From the NCBI GenBank assembly GCA_013151365.1, contig JAADIK010000018.1, forward strand, positions 1-9,198: DNA of 9,198 nt. Direction: 5' to 3'. The DNA is from Deltaproteobacteria bacterium. GTDB lineage: Bacteria; Desulfobacterota; Desulfobulbia; Desulfobulbales; Desulfobulbaceae. How positions within the stretch are numbered: position 1 is the first letter of the stretch; each line of letters starts with the position of its first letter. The notes under the pieces were generated by a model. That model was given only the letters and a program-made list of their open reading frames with translations. It was not told the DNA's origin and searched no databases. The position numbers and the translations under genes are program-made. Below, piece by piece: positions 1 to 4,841 of the stretch.

Positions 1-29
1 ACTTCCCCGCAGAGCGGGAGGACTCAGGA

Positions 30-84
30 CTGTAGGCTGTAGGCTGTTAGGCTGTTAGGGTGAGGCAAATAGCCTTCAGCCTAA
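30..84. repeat. Short tandem repeats with an inverted copy
   Basis: Two copies of CTGTAGG (30-36, 37-43) are followed directly by two copies of CTGTTAGG (44-51, 52-59). TTAGGCTG at 47-54 is matched by the inverted copy CAGCCTAA at 77-84, which could fold into an 8-bp stem. The array lies downstream of the minus-strand gene that ends at 142. No T-run follows the stem on either strand, so it does not look like a normal intrinsic terminator. Short degenerate repeats of this kind occur between genes in deltaproteobacterial genomes; what they do here is unknown. Confidence 0.6.
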
Positions 85-141
85 GTAAAACATGATCAAT
101 TTTCTTGTTTTTTATGACAGGAATTCAGCAACTGTAAGGCG

Positions 142-1230
142 CTATAAGCCGCTGTCGAATTCCCGGTCGGCCGGCAGATGAAAGAGCAGGGTAAGGCTCT
201 TTTCCGTGCCGACCCATTCGACCAGGCCCTTGTCCGCCAGTCTGCCCCGGAGGAAGGTCTCGGCCCGCCGGCTGATCTGTTCCAGGACGGCCACCGGCGT
301 GTCGAGAATGAGGGCCACCTGGTCGGGATCGATTTTCTCCCCGTGGAGGAACCACAGGGCCTGGCGCCAGCTCCTCGGCATGGTGGCCAGGGCCGGCTGG
401 ACGTATCTCTGTTCTTCGGCCAGGGCCGTGGTCTCTTCGGGCGAGAGATCGTCGGGATAGGCGACGAGATCCTCCAGCGACAGGACCTCGTCCGGCTGGT
501 AGAAGTCAAAAAGCCAGGAGTCATCGTCTGCGGTCGCGCCCTCGCGGGTGACGATTCTCTCTTCCAGGTGCAGCGCCTCCCGGCTCTCCCTGCTCTTCCT
601 GATCTCTTCTTCCAGCTGGACCAGGGCCAGCCGGTAGAGCCAGGGTTTGAGTTCCATGTTTTCCGGCTTTTCGTGTTGTTTGTCGAGACTGAGTACCGCC
701 ACGGTGTCCACCAGCTCCTCCGGAGTGATGTCCGAGGGCAGCAGATCGCCTGAGGCCTGGAGATAGATGATCTCCCGCCGGGCCAGCCGGTAAAGGTCGT
801 TGAGGCAGGGCTCGATGACCGCGAACCCGGACGGCGGCCCGGTGACCGGCTCCCCGCTCAAGGCCCCCGCAGCCGCCGCGGCCTTGAGTTCCCGGCGGCG
901 CGGTTTGCGTTTCCAGAGATGTTCGTTCTTCACCAGGCTCTTGTGCCTGGCCACCAGCCGTTCCAGTTCCTTGAAGGCTTGGCGGATGACGCTCGCCGCA
1001 TCCTCACCTTCCTCCTGGGTGGCCAGAGTCCTGCCCGGGACATGCAGGCTCAAGCCGAGACGGTAGAGCTTATGGCTGCCATGTTTCTGGATCGCCCCGC
1101 GCAGGGAGGGATTTTTCCGGGCCAGGCGGCCCAGTTTTTCTTCCAGGCCCGGCACCAGTTTCGCCACCAGGTCTTTGAGTTTCTCTTTTTCCTGTTTGTC
1201 AATATTTCGATAACTCACTTGGTGTAGCAT
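142..1230 (-). CDS. HPF/RaiA-like domain fused to sigma-70-like domain
   Basis: This 362-aa protein appears to join two modules. Residues about 1-110 resemble the ribosome hibernation factor (HPF/RaiA) family: a helical start, then LYRLGLSLHVPGRTLA (55-70), then an amphipathic helix with AFKELERLVARHK (85-97). A linker rich in K, R, A and G spans about 108-138. Residues about 142-215 resemble sigma-70 region 2 (DLYRLARREIIYL, ITPEELVD, PWLYRLAL). Residues about 275-335 resemble region 4, with a helix-turn-helix-like stretch around PDQVALILDTPVAVLEQISR (302-321). I chose ATG 1230 because GAGG lies 11-14 bases upstream and the HPF-like similarity begins there; the frame stays open to 1332, but that would run through the terminator and into hsp20. 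By inference it links translation arrest to transcription under stress. The fold assignments come from pattern recognition, and sigma activity is unproven: the -10 and -35 recognition residues are not obviously conserved. Confidence 0.85.
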   Translation of the reverse strand: MLHQVSYRNIDKQEKEKLKDLVAKLVPGLEEKLGRLARKNPSLRGAIQKHGSHKLYRLGLSLHVPGRTLATQEEGEDAASVIRQAFKELERLVARHKSLVKNEHLWKRKPRRRELKAAAAAGALSGEPVTGPPSGFAVIEPCLNDLYRLARREIIYLQASGDLLPSDITPEELVDTVAVLSLDKQHEKPENMELKPWLYRLALVQLEEEIRKSRESREALHLEERIVTREGATADDDSWLFDFYQPDEVLSLEDLVAYPDDLSPEETTALAEEQRYVQPALATMPRSWRQALWFLHGEKIDPDQVALILDTPVAVLEQISRRAETFLRGRLADKGLVEWVGTEKSLTLLFHLPADREFDSGL

Positions 1231-1253
1231 CGTCCGCCCATCCTCGTGGTTAT

Positions 1254-1291
1254 AAAAATCCCCTGCCGGAGATTCCTGACAGGGGATTTTT
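1254..1291 (-). terminator. Intrinsic terminator after hsp20
   Basis: A perfect 12-bp inverted repeat pairs AAAAATCCCCTG (1254-1265) with CAGGGGATTTTT (1280-1291) around a 14-nt loop. On the minus strand the 3' arm ends in a T-run and then ATAACC. It lies between the hsp20 stop (1319) and the start of the HPF/sigma-like gene (1230), so it probably ends most hsp20 transcripts. The A/T-flanked symmetry means it could also work on the plus strand. It is only 24 nt from the downstream start codon, so read-through or attenuation may set expression of that gene; I see no obvious separate promoter for it. Confidence 0.8.
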
Positions 1292-1318
1292 GTTTTTAAA
1301 GGAACCTGAATCCAGACC

Positions 1319-1795
1319 TTATTCGATGGCAATCTTCTTCTGCCTGGCCTCCTTGGTGCGCGGCAGCCGAACCTCCAGCACCCCGTCCTTGAACGAGGCC
1401 CTGGCCCGTTCGCCGTTCACGGCTTCCGGCAGCCGGAAGCTGCGGGTGAAGGAACCGTAACGCCGCTCGATACGGTGGTAATCCTTCTTGTCCACTTTCT
1501 CTTCCTGCTTCTTCTCGCCGGAGATAGTCAGGCTGTTTTCGGTGATGGTCACGTTGAGATCATCCTTGTCAATGCCGGGCAGCTCGGCCTTGACCACCAC
1601 TTCATTGCCATCCTCGTAGATATCCACCGAGGGGTTGAGTCCCTCCATTTTCGGGACCGGCATCAGCGGACTGGTCAACACGGCAAAGGGATTGCGGAAA
1701 AAGGTTTCAACGTAGCGGTCCATTTCCTCGAACGGAGAAATATCCTGCATCTCTTCTCTGGCAACCAGTTCTCCTTTATCTTTCTTCTTGACCAT
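1319..1795 (-). CDS. Hsp20/alpha-crystallin small heat-shock protein
   Basis: This 158-aa protein is an ATP-independent holdase that binds unfolding proteins in the cytoplasm during heat or other stress and hands them to ATP-driven chaperones. The alpha-crystallin domain spans about residues 54-147: PSVDIYEDGNEVVVKAELPG (55-74), ITENSLTISGEKK (84-96), and the family signature FKDGVLEVRLP (135-145). The C-terminal I-A-I motif (155-157) is the usual oligomer-docking tail. The N-terminal arm is short, starting with a lysine-rich MVKKKDKG. ATG 1795 is preceded by a near-perfect AAGGAGGT ribosome binding site; the frame is open further upstream but lacks that signal and family similarity. It is preceded by its own promoter (1858-1885) and followed by a strong terminator. 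Its neighbours, HdeD and an HPF-like protein, fit a stress role. Confidence 0.97.
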   Translation of the reverse strand: MVKKKDKGELVAREEMQDISPFEEMDRYVETFFRNPFAVLTSPLMPVPKMEGLNPSVDIYEDGNEVVVKAELPGIDKDDLNVTITENSLTISGEKKQEEKVDKKDYHRIERRYGSFTRSFRLPEAVNGERARASFKDGVLEVRLPRTKEARQKKIAIE

Positions 1796-1843
1796 GGCGC
1801 ACCTCCTTGTTCCTGAATTTTGAATTGAACGAAAAACACTCAA

Positions 1844-1901
1844 TTCCGGATGTTTACAAGATAAGCAGATAGAATTGCATGTCAAGATTCCCTATCCGGA
1901 A
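1844..1901. promoter_or_regulatory. Inverted repeat bracketing the hsp20 promoter
   Basis: TTCCGGAT at 1844-1851 and its exact reverse complement ATCCGGAA at 1894-1901 lie on either side of the predicted -10 and -35 boxes, 50 bp apart start to start (about five helical turns). Each arm also contains the palindrome TCCGGA. This is the layout expected of paired operator half-sites for a repressor or looping regulator. It does not match the CIRCE element. Binding is inferred from symmetry and position only. Confidence 0.4.
1858..1885 (-). promoter_or_regulatory. Sigma-70-like promoter of hsp20
   Basis: On the minus strand a perfect -35 box TTGACA (1885-1880) is followed after 16 nt by TATCTT (1863-1858), a 4/6 match to the -10 consensus. 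Transcription would start near 1850, giving a leader of about 55 nt before the strong ribosome binding site. The -10 region lacks the CCCCAT-type sequence of RpoH promoters, so housekeeping sigma factor plus an operator seems likelier than sigma-32 control. Confidence 0.6.
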
Positions 1902-2033
1902 ACCGTACGTAAATCTGGATCCGTGACGGTTTGAGGTGATATTCCACGCAAAATTCATTGCGTTATTTCCGAACAAACACATTTTCCGGTCTTCACCGCG
2001 CCGCCCTGCGGTCCGCCCGGGTAACGCCCGGCC

Positions 2034-2573
2034 TCAGAATTGACGGGCCGACAGGCCGAGCATCAGCAGGGCGATCCCGTCCACCATCAGGCTGATACCG
2101 ACCAGGACCCCCACCAGCCACATGGCGGAGAAGGGCCAGCCGACCAGGAACACACCGGCCAGTACCAGGGAGAGAATACCGTTGAACAGGGTCCAGCCCC
2201 AGCCGGGCAGAGGCCGGAGAAAAAAGGAGAAGCTGATGGAGGCAAAGCCGTCGAGGAGAAAATAGATGATCAGAATCAATCCCAGGGCCGCCGCCCCGGC
2301 CACGGGGTAGAGACCGACCAGCAGCCCCAGGACGACAAGCAGGAAGGGCTTGAGCCAGGCCAGACCGGTGCGCGAGTAGTTGACCCAGGTCAGGTAGCCG
2401 AACACGATGCCGCTCAACACCAGCAAAAACGAGATGAGCAGAGAGATGACCACGGTGACTACCTGGGGCATGATTACGCCGATCAGGCCCAGGACCAGCA
2501 GCACGATACCGGTGATAATGGTCGCTCGGCGGATCCGGTTGTCCATGAAGATATCCAGGGATATATTCTGCAT
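2034..2573 (-). CDS. HdeD-family (DUF308) membrane protein
   Basis: This 179-aa inner-membrane protein has six predicted hydrophobic helices, at about 14-35, 38-64, 72-90, 93-116, 122-143 and 148-172, paired as in the HdeD/DUF308 family. Glycine and acidic positions such as LLDGFASI (104-111) and LMVDGIALLMLG (162-173) repeat in the last helix of each half, as in family members. In enterobacteria HdeD supports acid resistance at high cell density; family members are also carried in transmissible heat-resistance loci. ATG 2573 has a strong AAGGAGGAAG ribosome binding site. A candidate promoter lies at 2634-2663. The gene runs in the same direction as hsp20, 238 bp ahead of it. The molecular function of the family is not well established. 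There is no obvious terminator after it; the GC-rich inverted repeat near 2015-2032 lacks a T-run. Confidence 0.92.
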   Translation of the reverse strand: MQNISLDIFMDNRIRRATIITGIVLLVLGLIGVIMPQVVTVVISLLISFLLVLSGIVFGYLTWVNYSRTGLAWLKPFLLVVLGLLVGLYPVAGAAALGLILIIYFLLDGFASISFSFFLRPLPGWGWTLFNGILSLVLAGVFLVGWPFSAMWLVGVLVGISLMVDGIALLMLGLSARQF

Positions 2574-2633
2574 CGCTCTTCCTCCTTGTCTGTTGCCATC
2601 TTTATGGCGCCCGGAGGCCCCACTCTCTCTTTA

Positions 2634-2663
2634 TCCATAGCAATCGACTCCGCCCCTTGTCAA
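2634..2663 (-). promoter_or_regulatory. Candidate promoter of hdeD
   Basis: On the minus strand a perfect TTGACA (2663-2658) is followed after 18 nt by TATGGA (2639-2634), a weak -10. The leader would be about 55 nt. The -35 box lies inside the 11-bp palindrome CCTTGTCAAGG (2655-2665), which could be a regulator site. The weak -10 and long spacer suggest low basal activity or activator dependence. Confidence 0.4.
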
Positions 2664-2680
2664 GGTGCGACGGCCGTTTG

Positions 2681-2770
2681 GCGGACGGCTTCGATGCCTC
2701 CACCGGAGTGGTGGTGATGGCGGCCACCAACCGGCCGGAAACCCTGGACAAGGCCCTGCGCCGGGCCGGA
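2681..2770 (+). pseudogene. ftsH: FtsH AAA+ domain remnant
   Basis: Thirty codons encode ADGFDASTGVVVMAATNRPE followed by TLDKALRRAG. This closely matches the stretch of FtsH from the end of the Walker B region to just before the arginine fingers (family form: DGF...GV-IV-AATNRP-LD-ALLRPGRFDR). Similarity stops abruptly on both sides: the upstream LLVEMDGF context is absent, and after RAG comes an A-rich slippery run giving EKKPGRP in place of GRFDR. The Walker A, arginine-finger and zinc-protease parts are missing. It is therefore a decayed or recombined fragment, not a functional protease. About 15 codons on, GGMVGSITFG (from 2801) faintly recalls the GGR-AEE-FG segment of the FtsH protease domain, which may be chance. 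The gene symbol names the parent family only. Confidence 0.7.
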
Positions 2771-2883
2771 GAAAAAAAACCGGGCCGCCCCGGATGCCCT
2801 GGCGGCATGGTGGGGAGCATCACCTTTGGCCGTCACGAATTCAGATATAAAATATAAATTTGTTTATAAGATGCTCTGCGGTC

Positions 2884-2912
2884 TTGTCGTGCGGCCGGAT
2901 TTTGCGTATAGT
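2884..2912 (+). promoter_or_regulatory. Sigma-70-like promoter of the rightward operon
   Basis: TTGTCG (2884-2889, 4/6) and TATAGT (2907-2912, 5/6) are separated by the ideal 17 nt. Transcription would begin near 2919, about 73 nt before the start codon at 2992. It is the best promoter-like sequence in front of the unknown gene and the aminopeptidase. Confidence 0.55.
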
Positions 2913-2991
2913 TTTCTGCTCAAAGCAACAATCCGAGAAGGCCGGAATAAATAAAGATGAAGTGCGGGTGAACTCTTACGGAGAACATGAC

Positions 2992-3582
2992 ATGGCTGAG
3001 ATCAGAAGCACCATGGATTTGGTAATGGAACGGGCGGCCCGAATGGGCAAGGCGTCCAGCGAAGAACTCCGGCAGAGTGAGGCCCGGACCAGGGGCATGC
3101 ATCTCACCGTTGACTATCTGGACGGCAAGTCGGCGCGGCTGCTCGAGAAACTGGAGCAAGAGGAAGCGGCGATCCGGATGGCCGTCCGCCAGGGCATGAT
3201 TGAAAGCCTGCTGCGCAATATCTTCCTGGCCCGTGACGATGTCCAGATGGAGCGGGTGACCAGGGCGAGCCAGGGACTCGTCGAGCTGGCCGGCAATGCC
3301 CGTGATGTGGCGACGATCTGTCAGGAGCTCCGGCATATTATCGACGGCTATGCCCGGCATCGCGAGCAGCTGCAGCGTCAGCTCGAGGATCAGGTCAGGG
3401 TCCAGTACGAACAGGCCCTGGCCCAGCAGATGGGAGAGCAGGCAGGGGAACTCAAAATAGATCCCACCCTGCAGCCCAGGTTCAAGGAAGAGTGGAGCCG
3501 CATCGAGGCCGAGCTGGACAGTCAATATATGCAGGCCCTGGAACAGCACAAGACGACGCTCAAACAGAGGCTGCGAGCCTGA
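2992..3582 (+). CDS. Conserved helical protein of unknown function
   Basis: This 196-aa cytoplasmic protein has no signal peptide and no membrane segment. It is almost wholly alpha-helical, rich in E, Q, R and A, with probable coiled coil at about 44-70 (LDGKSARLLEKLEQEEAAIR) and 110-150 (HREQLQRQLEDQVRVQYEQA). The opening MAEIRSTMDLVMERAARMG looks like a conserved amphipathic helix found at the start of similar uncharacterised deltaproteobacterial proteins; this is recollection, not a search. ATG 2992 has GGAG 8 nt upstream. The frame is open to 2860, but that part is AT-rich, carries the promoter, and lacks a ribosome binding site. The gene ends 2 nt before the aminopeptidase start, so the two are surely co-transcribed and probably translationally coupled. 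No function can be assigned. Confidence 0.88.
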   Translation: MAEIRSTMDLVMERAARMGKASSEELRQSEARTRGMHLTVDYLDGKSARLLEKLEQEEAAIRMAVRQGMIESLLRNIFLARDDVQMERVTRASQGLVELAGNARDVATICQELRHIIDGYARHREQLQRQLEDQVRVQYEQALAQQMGEQAGELKIDPTLQPRFKEEWSRIEAELDSQYMQALEQHKTTLKQRLRA

Positions 3583-3584
3583 TC

Positions 3585-4688
3585 ATGCCGGCGTTGCGCT
3601 TTCCCGAACGTCTTGCCCGCCTGCAAACCGCGCTCAGGCGGCGGAAACTTTCCGCGCTCCTGGTCACGCAGCCGGGCAACCGCAACTATTTGAGCGGTTA
3701 CAGCGCCCTTGATCACGGTATCCAGGAAAGTTCCGGGGTGCTGCTGGTCCCGGCCCGGGGAACGCCGTACCTGCTGACCGACTCGCGGTTTTATCTCCAG
3801 GCCGCGGAAGAGGCCCGGGGGTTCACCGTCCAACTCTATCCCCATGGCCTGATAGCCTTTCTGCGGAAGCTGCTGCCGCAACTGGGGATCCGGCGCCTTG
3901 CCTTCGAGAGTCACTACATGCTCCATGCCACGGCCGCCCGCCTGCAGAAGACCGCCCGGGGGCTCGACCTGGAACTGCAGCCGGTAACGGAGATGGTGGA
4001 GCGCCTGCGGGTCGTCAAGTCCGAAGATGAAATTGAGGCGCTCCGGGCCTCGGTGCGGTTGAACGAGCAGGTCTTTCAAGAGGTGTACCCCGCCGTCAAA
4101 CCGGGCATGACCGAGCTGGAAGTCGCCCTGGCCCTTGAGACAACCATGCGGCGGCTGGGCGCCCGGGGGCCGAGTTTTGAGACCATTGTCGCCTTTGGCC
4201 CCAATGCGGCCAAGCCGCATGCCGTGCCGACGGATCGAACGCTTGCCCCCGGAGAGATGGTGCTCATCGACATGGGCCTGGTACTGAACGGCTATTGTTC
4301 CGACATGACCCGGACCTTTGTCGTCGGCCGGCCGACGCAGACTTTTATCGACCGGCTGCGGGTCGTGCGCCGGGCCCAACTGGCAGGCATGAATGCCATC
4401 CGCGCCGGGGTGACCTGCCGGGAGGTGGATCTGGCCGCCCGCGCCGTAATCAGGGATGCCGGCTATGGCAAATTTTTCGGCCATGCCCTGGGGCATGGGG
4501 TCGGCCTGGACGTGCATGAAAATCCGCTCTTGAGCTCCCGCAGCCGCAAACAACTGCGCAGCGGCATGGTGGTCACGGTTGAACCGGGGATCTACCTGCC
4601 CGACTGGGGCGGTATCCGGCTGGAAAACATGGTGGTGGTCCGCGACCACGGTTGCGAACTACTCAATAATGACCTCACCTTTTTATAA
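3585..4688 (+). CDS. M24-family Xaa-Pro aminopeptidase/dipeptidase
   Basis: This 367-aa metallopeptidase would cut the bond before proline in peptides in the cytoplasm. Residues about 6-135 form the creatinase-type N-terminal domain (LSALLVTQPGNRNYLSGY at 22-39); about 143-360 form the pita-bread catalytic domain. All five metal ligands are visible: D229 in LIDMG, D240 in CSDMTRTF, H304 in FGHALGHGVGLDVHE, E333 in TVEPGIY and E347 in IRLENM. H212 in PHAVPTDR is the usual substrate-stabilising histidine. Length matches bacterial PepQ/YqhT-type enzymes (about 350-370 aa). ATG 3585 is 2 nt after the stop of the upstream gene with only a weak AGAGG 14 nt away, which points to translational coupling. 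Whether it acts on dipeptides (prolidase) or longer peptides cannot be told from sequence. Confidence 0.95.
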   Translation: MPALRFPERLARLQTALRRRKLSALLVTQPGNRNYLSGYSALDHGIQESSGVLLVPARGTPYLLTDSRFYLQAAEEARGFTVQLYPHGLIAFLRKLLPQLGIRRLAFESHYMLHATAARLQKTARGLDLELQPVTEMVERLRVVKSEDEIEALRASVRLNEQVFQEVYPAVKPGMTELEVALALETTMRRLGARGPSFETIVAFGPNAAKPHAVPTDRTLAPGEMVLIDMGLVLNGYCSDMTRTFVVGRPTQTFIDRLRVVRRAQLAGMNAIRAGVTCREVDLAARAVIRDAGYGKFFGHALGHGVGLDVHENPLLSSRSRKQLRSGMVVTVEPGIYLPDWGGIRLENMVVVRDHGCELLNNDLTFL

Positions 4689-4728
4689 CTATTATGGATT
4701 CGCACCAAAATAATCTCTATCTCAAACC

Positions 4729-4812
4729 TGTAAGAGTGCCGCAGCACCTCAGATGTGTACGCTCAGGACGGGTGGGCTATAGCCACTCTATGCCGCATGC
4801 GGCACTCTTACA
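4729..4812. repeat. 84-bp element with 15-bp terminal inverted repeats
   Basis: TGTAAGAGTGCCGCA (4729-4743) is the exact reverse complement of TGCGGCACTCTTACA (4798-4812). The 54-nt interior holds the palindrome GGCTATAGCC (4775-4784), and the right arm overlaps the 14-nt palindrome TGCCGCATGCGGCA (4791-4804). The pentamer CAAAC occurs at 4723-4727 and 4811-4815, a possible but overlapping target duplication. The TGT...ACA ends and compact nested symmetry suggest a MITE or REP-type element, or a large RNA hairpin between the aminopeptidase and phoH. No T-run follows, so it is not a normal terminator. It has no coding capacity. Confidence 0.7.
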
Positions 4813-4841
4813 AACGACACAATCACAAACACGGTGTGCTT

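Larger units (their letters stand above)
2574..2991. other. Divergent intergenic region with ftsH remnant
   Basis: This 418-bp gap separates the minus-strand hdeD from the plus-strand operon that begins at 2992. It holds the hdeD ribosome binding site and candidate promoter on the left, a 30-codon FtsH-like remnant in the centre (2681-2770), an A8 run (2773-2780), an AT-rich stretch at 2837-2870, and the promoter of the rightward operon at 2884-2912. I see no intact gene here: the open frame 2657-2857 is 66 codons and only its middle part resembles a known protein. Confidence 0.7.

Noticed and set aside
114..165. Inverted GGAATTC/GAATTCC pair around the stop codon of the HPF/sigma-like gene as its terminator
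   Set aside because: The stem is short with mismatched extension, and the nearby T-run is on the wrong strand for this gene.
1231..1332. Longer start for the HPF/sigma-like protein at 1332
   Set aside because: It would overlap hsp20 and pass through the terminator hairpin, and its extra residues resemble no domain; ATG 1230 has a plausible ribosome binding site.
1946..1963. ACGCAA/TTGCGT 6-bp hairpin between hdeD and hsp20 as the hdeD terminator
   Set aside because: The stem is short and AT-rich with no T-run after it on the minus strand.
2040..2717. Plus-strand open frame of 225 codons opposite hdeD
   Set aside because: The translation is a low-complexity Q/D/H/G mixture, the typical antisense image of hydrophobic membrane codons.
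3522..4649. Long minus-strand open frame of 375 codons opposite the aminopeptidase
   Set aside because: It lies wholly antisense to a gene with all catalytic residues present, is rich in H, G, P and Q as expected of a GC-driven shadow, and has no recognisable domain or start signal.
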